Assembly (NCBI GenBank): GCA_022448955.1
Contig: JAKVCU010000075.1
Location: forward strand, 17,630-51,669
Length of the DNA: 34,040 nucleotides
DNA from: Saprospiraceae bacterium
GTDB taxonomy: Bacteria; Bacteroidota; Bacteroidia; Chitinophagales; Saprospiraceae
Direction of reading: 5' to 3'
Both the position numbers and the translations under genes were made by a program. Below, piece after piece: positions 25,060 to 33,997 of the stretch. The notes beneath the pieces are model-generated. The model saw nothing but the letters and a program-made list of their open reading frames with translations, was not told the origin of the DNA and did not search any database. Every line of letters starts with the position of its first letter. Position 1 is the first letter of the stretch.

Positions 25060-26730
25060 TTATTTTACTTGATAACGCTTGCTGACAAACCCCATTTTAC
25101 CAGATTTAGACTGTGCTAAAACACTAATGACGAATGTACTTTTATCATCTGTTTGATAATAGTTTAATTCGCCTTTTCCATTTTCTACTGCATTATTAGG
25201 CGACCAGAAAACGGGCGTAGCATAGTTGGGCATAGATGCTTTGCTGTTATTACTGGGGGTAGGCTGAAAAGGGACAAATTCTGTTGGAATTTGTAAGCCA
25301 TTAACGACAAAAAGGTCCTCTTTATCATTTTGCGGAAGCTCAAACTGTGGGACAATTGTAGTGATACGCACTACACCATGTGCACCCATGACTTTGAACT
25401 GTCTGCGGATATTTTCAGGGATATAAAACAAGTCAATCTCTTCGACATTCCCTAGATTTATCTTTCCAATGAAATCTGCGTCTCTTGTCACTTTACCATC
25501 AATGATAAAGAGCGGTTTACCTCCAAGTTTAATCAATGCAGTAATTTGTGCTCTAGGATTAGACATACTAGCCACATATCTACCTTTCACCTTCTTGAAA
25601 GCTAAAGGTGTTAGTAATTCAGTAAAGAAGCTAGCCACATTTTCAAATTTTTCATACTCACTGATAACATAGTTATAATCAGGCTTGAGTTCTGCCACTT
25701 CATTTACAAATTTTTGGGTTTCTGCATTATCTTCAAGATACTCAAAATATTGAGCCATTTTTTTTCTTTGTTGGCTGTATTCCAAGTATTTACCTATTTT
25801 CTCATTGATTTTTATAACCCGTTTAGGCTTATTATCCGTATTCACTTCAGGGATGAGCCGGACCTTTATCTCTTCTATTTCTTTTGGAAAACCAACAAAT
25901 TGAAGGCTTTGCTCTTCGTAAAAGTTGCTAATGTCCATCGTGAAAAGCCCATCATTATTGGATTTTGCATAATGGAATTTATTTTGCTCACTAGCATAGG
26001 CGCTAAGTACGTTCACTTTCACTGGTTCATTCAAGGTATCCATAACTTGTCCAATAACATAAATGGCCTCATTTAAATTGGCCATTTGTTCATTGGAGTA
26101 AGCGGGCCCTCTTACGACAGTGCTCACCTGTGGCATTGCATCCTGAATTAGTGAAGCATCCGTAACGGCAACCGAATAGTTAGCATCAACTGGATTGCCT
26201 GCTTTATCAGTGACCTCTATTTGAACATTGACCAGATCTCTAGCAGAGAAATCTTCTTTGTTTAAACTTAGCTTGATGTTCAAATCATCTTGTAAAGCTG
26301 GAATGGCGGGTGCTTCGTTTATATTTTCCTCAACTTCATACTGTTGCATTTGGAAGTCACTATAAATAGGAATTTCCTTTTCTACTAAAACTAACTCTTC
26401 TTTTGTATCCTTCGGATTAACTTTGAACAGAAGTTTATAGTAGCCAGAATTAAAGTTATATGGAATTTTCAAAACACCATCGATGGCATTAGTCTTTTTC
26501 GATTTATGGAAAAAACGCCTCACTACAACCCCATCTGGGTTTACTAAAACACCTTTAACAGCTACTGTTTTGTCCTGTAGAAGTTTTGGGAGATAAACCT
26601 GATACCAGATCTTTTCACCTGTCGCATAGAAAGCTTTATCAAGGTGTAGTACGCAGTTGTTGGAAAAAGCAGTATTTGCAAAAATAAGAAAAGTAACTGC
26701 TATAATATTTTTGACTATAAATTTATACAT
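25060..26730 (-). CDS. Macroglobulin-like exported protein with barrel-less TonB-receptor plug segment
   Basis: A 556-residue exported protein; N-terminal signal (residues 1-23, ending TAFS). The early region has the MG2-type motif LHLDKAFYATGEKIWYQVYLP (29-48) and another beta-rich domain follows (LNIKLSLNKEDFSARDLV, DKAGNPVDANYSVAVTDASL). Residues about 404-458 (GKPLFIIDGKVTRDADF, NLGNVEEIDLFY, GAHGVVRITT) align with the second half of a TonB-receptor plug, such as PLFVVDGIPF...NTIEEISVL...RNGVILVTT in the SusC-like protein of this window, but no barrel follows. No lipobox is seen. It is last of three genes behind a TonB-dependent receptor and a DUF4249 lipoprotein (24-base gap). It may latch onto the receptor or compete for TonB; that is speculation. 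Confidence 0.75.
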   Translation of the reverse strand: MYKFIVKNIIAVTFLIFANTAFSNNCVLHLDKAFYATGEKIWYQVYLPKLLQDKTVAVKGVLVNPDGVVVRRFFHKSKKTNAIDGVLKIPYNFNSGYYKLLFKVNPKDTKEELVLVEKEIPIYSDFQMQQYEVEENINEAPAIPALQDDLNIKLSLNKEDFSARDLVNVQIEVTDKAGNPVDANYSVAVTDASLIQDAMPQVSTVVRGPAYSNEQMANLNEAIYVIGQVMDTLNEPVKVNVLSAYASEQNKFHYAKSNNDGLFTMDISNFYEEQSLQFVGFPKEIEEIKVRLIPEVNTDNKPKRVIKINEKIGKYLEYSQQRKKMAQYFEYLEDNAETQKFVNEVAELKPDYNYVISEYEKFENVASFFTELLTPLAFKKVKGRYVASMSNPRAQITALIKLGGKPLFIIDGKVTRDADFIGKINLGNVEEIDLFYIPENIRRQFKVMGAHGVVRITTIVPQFELPQNDKEDLFVVNGLQIPTEFVPFQPTPSNNSKASMPNYATPVFWSPNNAVENGKGELNYYQTDDKSTFVISVLAQSKSGKMGFVSKRYQVK

Positions 26731-26754
26731 TGGATAAAAATTACGCTTGTGAAA

Positions 26755-27873
26755 TTATTCTTCCCACCAATCTGGTTGGGTAACTGTACTAATATCTGCA
26801 CTTAAACAATCACAACAAATTTCAAGAGGGCAACCACCTCCTGGTGGAGCAGGTACGTTGGGTGGACAAAGGCTATTTTGAAAACCAGCGAAGTCGATAC
26901 TTACAAATACTCGTGCTGTATCATGTACTGTAGCATAAAAGTAGCCAAATGCCTCATCTGTGGGGTCCTCCATATTGACAAAATTACTCCGCACTTTACC
27001 AGCGGGTGGCTCAAGCATACTACCATCTCTAGTCAAAATTTGACTAATTTGATTAAAATAGGTAAATGCTCCAGGGCTAAGAGATTGTTGAATAATAATG
27101 CCATAATAGCCCTCTGCAAAGTAAAAATTAAGCTGCTCATCAAAGATGGTATAATCTGTTAAACTCGTAGCATCAACATCTTGACTCCCAAATACCCTCA
27201 ATTGGGTAATATCCAAATTATTGGTGACATAACAAGTTTTGGGATCTTTACCAAATTCAATGGGAGCATCTGTTATTCTAAAAACTCTTTGAATATCCCA
27301 TTTAATATTTGTATTCTCTGTTTGCCCAGCAACTCGTAAATCTGTATCAATAGAAAACTCAATAAAACTATCAATGACAATTTCTTCATCTGGTGTAATG
27401 AGTTCTTTTCTCACCTTTTTGGCTTGAAAACCATTGATTTCTGGAACATCTAACATGGGTTCAAGTGTGGATTCATAAACTCTACCATCAAAAGTGCGCA
27501 CTTTTATTTTATAAGATTTTCCAATCTCAATATTGATGTCAGGGTCATTATCAAAAAATTCTCTATAATAGATGCCTGTCCCTCTGGCATCTATTTCGAT
27601 ACTATTACCAGCTTCATCTGATAGCTCCACTAAGCTTACATTGATCCTAGAAAGCCCCTCTACTGTAAAGTCAAACAGTCGACTTATATTTAAATCTAAA
27701 ACAGAAGGATTTCCTTTTATTAAGACACCTTGAATTACAAGGGTCTCTTCTGTTCCCTTTGGGATATCAAGGTTAATCTGTTCTAAACAACCAGACAGGA
27801 AAATGATGGAAGTAAAAAGACTTAAAATACTTATTTTTAAAAACCAGCCTTTTTTCATGTTTTTTATTTTCAT
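26755..27873 (-). CDS. DUF4249 domain-containing lipoprotein
   Basis: A 372-residue lipoprotein of the DUF4249 family, which is regularly found right beside TonB-dependent receptors in Bacteroidota. The signal and lipobox read FLKISILSLFTSIIFLSGC (Cys29), then LEQINLDIP. The DUF4249 hallmarks are LVIQGVLIKGNPSVLDLNIS, DEAGNSIEIDARGTGIYY, IGKSYKIKVRTFDGRVYES and a C-terminal region with cysteines in SLCPPNVP, GGGCPLEICCDCLS. Start 27873; an ATG 15 bases downstream (27858) gives a more typical signal length. It lies 16 bases after the receptor gene, clearly cotranscribed. The role, presumably as an accessory ligand-binding protein, is not established. Confidence 0.88.
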   Translation of the reverse strand: MKIKNMKKGWFLKISILSLFTSIIFLSGCLEQINLDIPKGTEETLVIQGVLIKGNPSVLDLNISRLFDFTVEGLSRINVSLVELSDEAGNSIEIDARGTGIYYREFFDNDPDINIEIGKSYKIKVRTFDGRVYESTLEPMLDVPEINGFQAKKVRKELITPDEEIVIDSFIEFSIDTDLRVAGQTENTNIKWDIQRVFRITDAPIEFGKDPKTCYVTNNLDITQLRVFGSQDVDATSLTDYTIFDEQLNFYFAEGYYGIIIQQSLSPGAFTYFNQISQILTRDGSMLEPPAGKVRSNFVNMEDPTDEAFGYFYATVHDTARVFVSIDFAGFQNSLCPPNVPAPPGGGCPLEICCDCLSADISTVTQPDWWEE

Positions 27874-27889
27874 GATATCTTAGTAATTT

Positions 27890-30625
27890 CTAAAGGAGTT
27901 CAAAATTAAAAGTTAAGGACGGGAATACACTTCCTAAAATAGCTAACTTGTTTGCTTGCGCCCCTCTGAATGCAGCCTGTGTGAAAAAGACAGAAAATGC
28001 ATTTTCACGACCATATACATTATAAAGTGCAAGCGTCCAGCTCGTTCTGAACTTTCTATCTCTTTTATAGCTTTGCCCTAGTGTATAGGCAATATCCAGC
28101 CTGTGATAATCAGGTATTCTTCCAGCGTTTCTTTCGGCATAAACTGGAATGACTAAACCATTAGGATCAACATAATTTCCAATGGGTGGCGTAGTTGGGC
28201 GGCCACTTCCGTAAATAAAATTGATTGAAATTGTATTTCTTCGATTTGGCTGGTAGTTAAATGTAAGCGCTAAATCATGAGGCTTATCAAAATTACTAGG
28301 GTAATAATCACCTCTATTAATGCCTTCCGCTTGTCGCTCTGATCTAGACCAAGTATAGCTTAAAGAACCATTATAAACACCTTCCTTTTTACGAATACTT
28401 ACTTCCAAGCCATAAGAGCGACCGTCCCCTTCTAATAGCTCCGTTTCTAATTGCTGATTGGCGATCAAGTCTGCAAAATCTCTATAATCGAATAATTGAT
28501 CGAGACTCCGAGCATAAACCTCAGCACTAGTTTCCCAGACGTTATCTTTTAGATTTAAGAAATAACCGAGGGATAAATTATGGGACTTAAGTGGCTTAAT
28601 ATAGGATGTACTTAGCTGCCATTGTGCTACTGGAGTTGGTGCATCACTATTAAATATTTGACTAATATACTGAGCTGTACGACTATAACCGAGCTTAATC
28701 GATGAACCAGCGTTCAGGCGATATCTTATGGAAAGTCGAGGCTCAGGAGTAAAATAGGAAGCAATTGTTTGTCCACTACTATATGTAGTAGTACCTATTG
28801 TTTCTGTCAATAAAGGACGGTCAGGATTACTGTATTCATATACTGAGTTTGGGCCTAAGAATTGGTAAAAGCTCAATCTTAGACCTGCCGAAATAAGAAT
28901 TCGGTCTGAAAGGCTATATTCTCCATTGATAAAAGCAGCTGTTTCTAAACCGGTTTCGTCATCTACTGTTTTTCCTATTACAGTAGATTCATCTCCAAAA
29001 GGCATTAGAGTACCTGGCGTAACTTGGTATAAAATACCTGATAAACCAGTTTCTATCTTTAAGAGTGTAGAGGGTGAGAATGTGAAAAGTTCCTTAAGCT
29101 TTAGATAGTTGACATTATTTTCCAATCTTGAAGAACTAATACCATCAAAGTCAATTCTGGAGCTTTTATAATCAGAATAAGTCAATGAAAGATTAGAGAA
29201 AGATTTTTGATTAAAGATGGTTTTTAAGGTCAACTGCCCCATGTAAGTGGCATAATCAAAACCAAACTCCTCATTGTAAGTAAACTCATCTTCCGCAGCA
29301 TAACCCGATAATATCAAAGTATTCTTTTTATTGAGTTTAGCACTTAGCCTCAGATTGGCATCATAGAAAAAAACAGAGCTGCGATTTACCTCTACATTTC
29401 GAACCAAATTCAAAATCCAATCTGCATAAGATGCTCTACCTCCCACAATGAAAGATACCTTATCTTTGACAATTGGGCCTTCTAGGCTTAATCGGCTAGT
29501 TACAGGCCCTACACCTCCTTTAATCTTGAATTCCTGATCATTGCCATCACGCATTTTTACATCCATCACAGAAGATAAACGTCCTCCAAATTGCGCAGGC
29601 ATATTAGCTTTGTAGAGTTTAACACTAGAAACTAGATCTGTATTAAATGAACTAAAAAAGCCTAGAGCATGAGAAGAGTTGAGGATAAGTCCCTCATTTT
29701 GCAAAATAAGATTTTGATCAACATCTCCACCACGTACATTAAATCCACTTGCGCCTTCGCCGACAGAGCTTACACCTGCAGTAAGTAATAAACTTTTAAC
29801 TACATCCGCCTCTCCCAAAAAAGAAGGCCCTTTTTTTACTGATTCTATGTCAAGTGTAGTTACACTGACTTCAACGGTTTCTACGCTTTCATCTGCTTTA
29901 TTTGCCTTGACTGTTACCTCTTCTAGGTTAATAGCACCTTTTTCTAGGTCAATTTTAAACTCACCATCACTATTTACCTTTACAGTTCTGTTTAATTCTT
30001 CGAATCCAATATAGCTAACTTGCAGGTAATGGATACCAGCAGGCATTTCAACCTCAAAGCTACCATCTATATCCGTGGTTGTACCGACTTCTAAGTCCTT
30101 CCACATCACTGTTGCACCAATAATTGGTTCTTTTGTAGCTTGGTCTCTGATGATTCCTTTTACTATTGCATTTCCAGATGGGTTCAATTGTTTGATGTTC
30201 CCAACTTCCAGTTGCTGTTTATCTTTATTTACTGATTGAGATGTAATTTCTTCTCTTACTTTATAATAGTTGATTGTAAATTTGCCCAGTGCTATTTCGG
30301 CTGGTACAATATTGATAGCATAGTCCCTGTAAAGAAGAAAACTTAAGGTAGTTGGAGTAAGAATTTTATCCAATACTTCATTAAGTGGGGTTGCTTCAAA
30401 ATTATAAGTGAATCTTTTTTTGGGAAGATCTTCAGCCTTGTAATAAAAAGAATAAGGTGTTTGATTATCCAAACGGTCCAATATCATTTTCAAACTTAGA
30501 TTGTCAAAACGCGTAGTAATTTTCGGATAGTTGTCTGTTTGAGCAAAGCTTGATGTCGAACATACTGTCCAAAAAACTGTGAGAATAAAAAACAGTCGAA
30601 TATTAATAGGTCGTGAGTGCAACAT
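27890..30625 (-). CDS. TonB-dependent receptor with STN and CarboxypepD_reg-like domains
   Basis: A 911-residue outer-membrane receptor. Signal peptide about 1-29 (ending SSFA|Q), then an STN (secretin/TonB N-terminal) domain at about 35-110 (LSLKMILDRLDNQTPYSFYY, PLNEVLDKILT), a CarboxypepD_reg-like domain at 155-235 (VKGIIRDQATKEPIIGATVM, TTTDIDGSFEVEM), a TonB-box-like stretch (INLEEVTVKANKADESVETV), a plug at about 255-365 (SGFNVRGGDVDQNLIL, SSVKLYKANMPAQFGGRLSSV) and a barrel ending TFNFELL. STN domains usually talk to a FecR-like anti-sigma factor, but no sigma/FecR pair is present within the window. It leads the DUF4249 and plug-like genes. Substrate unknown. Confidence 0.93.
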   Translation of the reverse strand: MLHSRPINIRLFFILTVFWTVCSTSSFAQTDNYPKITTRFDNLSLKMILDRLDNQTPYSFYYKAEDLPKKRFTYNFEATPLNEVLDKILTPTTLSFLLYRDYAINIVPAEIALGKFTINYYKVREEITSQSVNKDKQQLEVGNIKQLNPSGNAIVKGIIRDQATKEPIIGATVMWKDLEVGTTTDIDGSFEVEMPAGIHYLQVSYIGFEELNRTVKVNSDGEFKIDLEKGAINLEEVTVKANKADESVETVEVSVTTLDIESVKKGPSFLGEADVVKSLLLTAGVSSVGEGASGFNVRGGDVDQNLILQNEGLILNSSHALGFFSSFNTDLVSSVKLYKANMPAQFGGRLSSVMDVKMRDGNDQEFKIKGGVGPVTSRLSLEGPIVKDKVSFIVGGRASYADWILNLVRNVEVNRSSVFFYDANLRLSAKLNKKNTLILSGYAAEDEFTYNEEFGFDYATYMGQLTLKTIFNQKSFSNLSLTYSDYKSSRIDFDGISSSRLENNVNYLKLKELFTFSPSTLLKIETGLSGILYQVTPGTLMPFGDESTVIGKTVDDETGLETAAFINGEYSLSDRILISAGLRLSFYQFLGPNSVYEYSNPDRPLLTETIGTTTYSSGQTIASYFTPEPRLSIRYRLNAGSSIKLGYSRTAQYISQIFNSDAPTPVAQWQLSTSYIKPLKSHNLSLGYFLNLKDNVWETSAEVYARSLDQLFDYRDFADLIANQQLETELLEGDGRSYGLEVSIRKKEGVYNGSLSYTWSRSERQAEGINRGDYYPSNFDKPHDLALTFNYQPNRRNTISINFIYGSGRPTTPPIGNYVDPNGLVIPVYAERNAGRIPDYHRLDIAYTLGQSYKRDRKFRTSWTLALYNVYGRENAFSVFFTQAAFRGAQANKLAILGSVFPSLTFNFELL

Positions 30626-31248
30626 AATATGCAGATAGAATAAATAAATAGCCGTAAAGCTTAAAATGAAATTTTTCAGCAGACAAAAATAGAAATGTTT
30701 CTCACAATTCCATATTAAAAACGGAGCTTTGAATGCTTAATCAAGGCAGAAACAACAAAAATGTCACATGGGTTTTTTTTTAATGCGATTTATTTCAAAA
30801 AGATAGTAAATAGCTTTTGCAAAACAAATTAATGCCATCTCTAAGCAGAGATAGCCTCCCAAACATTAAATGATCGATGCCAATAAAATGGTGCTGGGGG
30901 GGAGTTATACAGGAAAAGTTAAAGTCGTTGGAGAATTTGTGCTGTGGTCAAAATGATCAGATGCTGCTGTAGTGCCCATCAAGGACGGCTATTTGCAAAT
31001 TGGAAAGGTGAGAGTATGTTTAAATTCTCTGCTGCTTGGAAAACAAAGCTTTGAAAGCTATTAGGTTTGATTCAATCAGTCAATTAGCTTGCTAAGCTCC
31101 GTTACAAATCATTACCCAAAAACCTATCTTTGCCGACCTAAAGCCCCAAATTGTTAATTCTCCCTTTGAATAAAATTTAATCATGTTCTGAATTAAATAT
31201 ACCCAGATAGAGTCCTACTTCACTAACCTTAAAGGGCTACCAACTTTC
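30626..31248. other. Intergenic region upstream of the STN receptor operon
   Basis: About 620 bases. Minus-strand TATTTTTG at 30691-30684 is a consensus -7 element for the receptor operon. A short hairpin ATCTCT-AAGC-AGAGAT lies at 30837-30852 and a G7 run is near 30895. No credible gene or match to the repeat families was seen. Confidence 0.6.
30684..30691 (-). promoter_or_regulatory. -7 element (TATTTTTG) of the STN receptor operon
   Basis: The minus-strand TATTTTTG matches TAnnTTTG exactly, about 60 bases upstream of the start codon at 30625. A properly spaced -33 TTG was not found. Confidence 0.4.
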
Positions 31249-31692
31249 TCAATAAGAAATCGTGTAGGAATGACTTTTTCCAGAAGATCGCTTGGGAGCT
31301 TTCTCTTTCTCTTTTTGTGACGGCACAATAGTATAACTGATCTGTGATTTTTCGGGTATTACCTTACGCTTTGGCAAACGAAAATGAATTTGAATGTTTT
31401 TATGGAAGGTGACCTTGATCTTTCTATTTTTAGGAACTTTAAATTTAAGCATTTTTACAATGCGTTCTGCTTCTTCATCACAACCATGACCTAAACCAGA
31501 AATGATATGTGTATCTATTACATTACCTTGATAATCAATAGTATATTTTAAGTAAACCGTGCCTTCTATCTTATTATTGAATGCTTCTTTAGGATATTTC
31601 AAGTGCTTTTTAACAAATGCGCGCATAGCATTTGCCCCTCCTTCATATATTGGTTTTTTAACAAAACTTTTTTCTTTCCTTTCTCGCTGCAT
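31249..31692 (-). CDS. Stand-alone TonB C-terminal domain protein without membrane anchor
   Basis: A 147-residue protein matching the TonB C-terminal domain (about 18-112): IYEGGANAMRAFVKKHLKYP, IEGTVYLKYTIDYQGNVID, GLGHGCDEEAERIVKMLKF and NIQIHFRLPKR. TonB normally has an N-terminal membrane helix and a periplasmic linker. Here the reading frame begins only about 15 residues before the domain, and an in-frame TAA lies three codons upstream of the ATG, so no anchor can be added. No signal peptide is present either. The tail is basic (KEKEKAPKRSSGKS). It may be a cytoplasmic partner, a domain that acts after other transport, or a decayed gene. No exbB/exbD nearby. Confidence 0.8.
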   Translation of the reverse strand: MQRERKEKSFVKKPIYEGGANAMRAFVKKHLKYPKEAFNNKIEGTVYLKYTIDYQGNVIDTHIISGLGHGCDEEAERIVKMLKFKVPKNRKIKVTFHKNIQIHFRLPKRKVIPEKSQISYTIVPSQKEKEKAPKRSSGKSHSYTISY

Positions 31693-31902
31693 AAGTCCTT
31701 ATTTTTCATTGGAAAAGATACAAAGCCTTTTGGAATCATGGATAATAATCATACCCTTTTTAATGATTAATCCTTGACTTCTTTACATTATTGGAATATA
31801 TTGATCTAAACCTAACACACTTCTCGTTGAATGTCAGGTGAAAAAATTACAGTAGAAAATTTTGAGTCATATTACTAACAGCAAAGAAGATAAATTACTT
31901 AG

Positions 31903-32799
31903 ATGCAAATAAAGATATTTTTTGATTACCTAAAGTTTGAAAAAAGATTTTCACCTCACACCATCGTTGCTTATCAAAAAGACATTGCGCAATTTAGTGA
32001 CTTTCTGGCCACGCAATATGACACCAATTCCTTGTCGAAAATTTCTCATCAACATATACGGTCTTGGATAATCTATTTATTAGATACTGGCCTGACCTCT
32101 GCAAGTATTAATCGAAAGATTGCATCATTGAAGGCCCTCTATCAATTTTACTTAAAAAGAGAACATATAAAGGTTAATCCTATGGCAAAGGTCATTGGGC
32201 CTAAAAAAGGCAAAAGATTACCTGTTTATGTTCATAAAGACGAATTAGAGGCATTATTCAATAAAATTGAATTTGGAGAAGACTACGAAGGTAAAAGAGA
32301 TCGACTGATTTTGGAAATTTTATATCAAACAGGAATGAGAAGAGCCGAATTATTGGAATTAAAAGTTGAGGATATTTCGATAAAAAGAAATGAAATCCGA
32401 GTACTTGGAAAGCGGATGAAAGAGCGCATTATACCAATAAACACGGCCCTAGTAAAACAAGTTAAAACTTTTTTGGCGGATAGAAATCAGTATTTGAATA
32501 ACATTGTGGATAAAGATTATTTATTACTGACGAGTAGTGGTAAAAAAATGTATCCAAAACTGGTCTACAGAGTGGTTAGAAAATACCTTTCGATTGTTAG
32601 CACTGTCGAACAAAAAGGTCCACATACTTTAAGACACTCTTTTGCTACTCATTTATCCGAAAATGGTGCGGATTTGAATGCTATCAAAACTTTACTGGGA
32701 CACAGCAACCTAGCTGCTACCCAAATTTATACTAATAATACAATACAGCGACTTAAAGAGGTGTATACGCAATCTCACCCCAAAGCAAAGTCGAAATAA
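31903..32799 (+). CDS. xerC: Tyrosine recombinase, XerC/XerD type
   Basis: A 298-residue site-specific recombinase of XerC/D length, which resolves chromosome dimers at dif. The N-terminal SAM-like core-binding domain (about 1-90) contains FSPHTIVAYQKDIAQF. The catalytic residues are Arg146 (TGMRRAEL), Lys170 (VLGKRMKER), His241 and Arg244 (GPHTLRHSFATHL), His267 (LLGHSNLAATQ) and the nucleophile Tyr276 (QIYTNN). All are present. It precedes the hpf gene, an arrangement common for the housekeeping Xer recombinase in Bacteroidota, and no phage or integron features are near. XerC versus XerD is not decided by sequence alone. Confidence 0.9.
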   Translation: MQIKIFFDYLKFEKRFSPHTIVAYQKDIAQFSDFLATQYDTNSLSKISHQHIRSWIIYLLDTGLTSASINRKIASLKALYQFYLKREHIKVNPMAKVIGPKKGKRLPVYVHKDELEALFNKIEFGEDYEGKRDRLILEILYQTGMRRAELLELKVEDISIKRNEIRVLGKRMKERIIPINTALVKQVKTFLADRNQYLNNIVDKDYLLLTSSGKKMYPKLVYRVVRKYLSIVSTVEQKGPHTLRHSFATHLSENGADLNAIKTLLGHSNLAATQIYTNNTIQRLKEVYTQSHPKAKSK

Positions 32800-32859
32800 T
32801 TACAGTAAACAACGCCGTTTTTTGATTGATCTAGAATTTTTTAACCTAAAAATCAGCTT

Positions 32860-33162
32860 ATGAAAGTACATACAGAAGCGATTCAGTTTAAAGCAGATTC
32901 AAAATTATTAACCTTCATCGAGCGTAAGCTTTTTAAAATGGATCAATTTTTTGACAAGATTATTGATGCCAATGTTGTTCTGAAATTGGAGAACTCCGGG
33001 CAAGTAAGAGATAAGGTCGTAGAGGTTAGGCTAAATGTCCCTGGCGACGTAATTGTTGCAAAAGAAACCAATAAAACTTTTGAAGCCTCAGTAGATGCAG
33101 CAACGGATGCCCTCAAAAAACAATTACTTAAATATAAAGAACGACTAAGAAAAAGAAATTAA
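32860..33162 (+). CDS. hpf: Ribosome hibernation promoting factor (short HPF/RaiA)
   Basis: A 100-residue short-form hibernation factor that binds the 30S decoding region to inactivate ribosomes in stationary phase. The HPF fold is visible: MKVHTEAIQFKADSKLLTFI, RKLFKMDQFFDKIIDANVVL, KVVEVRLNVPGDVIVAKE and the helix FEASVDAATDALKKQLLKYKER with a basic end KERLRKRN. There is no long C-terminal dimerisation domain. It follows xerC by 60 bases on the same strand, likely cotranscribed. Confidence 0.9.
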   Translation: MKVHTEAIQFKADSKLLTFIERKLFKMDQFFDKIIDANVVLKLENSGQVRDKVVEVRLNVPGDVIVAKETNKTFEASVDAATDALKKQLLKYKERLRKRN

Positions 33163-33230
33163 ATAAGCGAGCCTGTTGTGGAATTTATCCTCTTTAGTTG
33201 TTTTAAAAGTATATTCCAAAACCTTGTAGT

Positions 33231-33337
33231 ATGGCTTCAGAGCCCAGGCAAAGTTAATTTTGAGCTTCAAAGTTCTAGTTATGGGACGAAAAAATATGCC
33301 TGCTTGGCAGGCGGAATGAAAACCTAGAGTGCTCAAT
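33231..33337. repeat. Interspersed repeat, family 2, copy A
   Basis: Starts at ATGGCTT, then AGGCAAAGTTAATTTTGAG, TTCAAAG and CTAGTTATGGGAC, ending near GTGCTCAAT. It aligns with 33866-33950 with frequent substitutions. Copy A holds an extra insert with the GC-rich hairpin GCCTGC-TTG-GCAGGC (33298-33312), which copy B lacks. Confidence 0.6.
33298..33312. repeat. GC-rich mini-hairpin insert
   Basis: GCCTGC, loop TTG, GCAGGC is a perfect 6-base stem, similar in base content and neighbours to the hairpin at 3437-3452, although the two host different repeat families. Confidence 0.5.
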
Positions 33338-33477
33338 TTATTTTTCGTAAATAGTAAGACAGGTTTGCAAACAACTTCTCTACACAGGAATGCTCGATAT
33401 ACTGTTTGGTGAAAATTATCAAGAATCACTAACTTATTTTGATATGAACAATCAATAAATTCCCAACAAACTCCAAT

Positions 33478-33507
33478 AATCCCGTAATCTGAAAAGATTA
33501 CGGGATT
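33478..33507. terminator. Perfect 13-base hairpin with GAAA loop
   Basis: AATCCCGTAATCT (33478-33490) and AGATTACGGGATT (33495-33507) flank the tetraloop GAAA. It lies more than 300 bases after hpf, with a CAATTTTAAT tail. It may be a terminator for read-through or another repeat unit; the function is not settled. Confidence 0.4.
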
Positions 33508-33865
33508 CAATTTTAATAGCGGTTAAATCAAAAACCAGATTATTTAGGCCATAAGCGTGTATTCAAAAAATTAAAAGACTGTTAAGATTAAACTCACCAT
33601 AAGTTCCTTATTATAATGCCATAGCTTTTTTAAGGTTTTCTACCGAGTACAGCCATATTGTGTCGGCTCACTCCTAAATATATTCAAGTGCATAATCTTA
33701 GATCATCTAAATTCTGCTCCCTTTTCTTTATAGGACAGTATCGAACTAGGCATGAGCTAATATTAAGACTCTATGATCATGGGAACAAAAAAATATTTTA
33801 AAGACCAACCTATTATTTCCCATTAAAATGTTCTGAAATAAAAAGTATGTTGTCAATCGAGAATA

Positions 33866-33950
33866 ATGGCTTGAGTGTTGAGGCGAAGCTATTTTTGAGT
33901 TTCATAGCCTTAGTTACGGGGCAAAAAAACTAAAGCATTTGGTGCTCAAT
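33866..33950. repeat. Interspersed repeat, family 2, copy B
   Basis: ATGGCTTGAG, AGGCGAAGCTATTTTTGAG, TTCATAGCCTTAGTTACGGG and GTGCTCAAT align to copy A. The 13 bases ATAGCCTTAGTTA (33904-33916) also occur exactly at 3789-3801. Confidence 0.6.
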
Positions 33951-33997
33951 GCAATGTTTACAGCTGGTAAGATATATTTTTAAACAACTTCACTACT

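Noticed and set aside
30837-30852. ATCTCT-AAGC-AGAGAT hairpin as an RNA regulatory element
   Set aside because: Stem of only 6 pairs, isolated and far from a gene start; no riboswitch-like sequence around it.
31903-32799. Mobile-element integrase
   Set aside because: Length, motifs and position before hpf fit housekeeping XerC/D; no attachment duplication, phage or transposon genes are near.
33145-33510. Minus-strand 121-codon frame
   Set aside because: It overlaps the end of hpf and is built from repeat family 2 and the 33478 hairpin; composition gives no recognisable domain.
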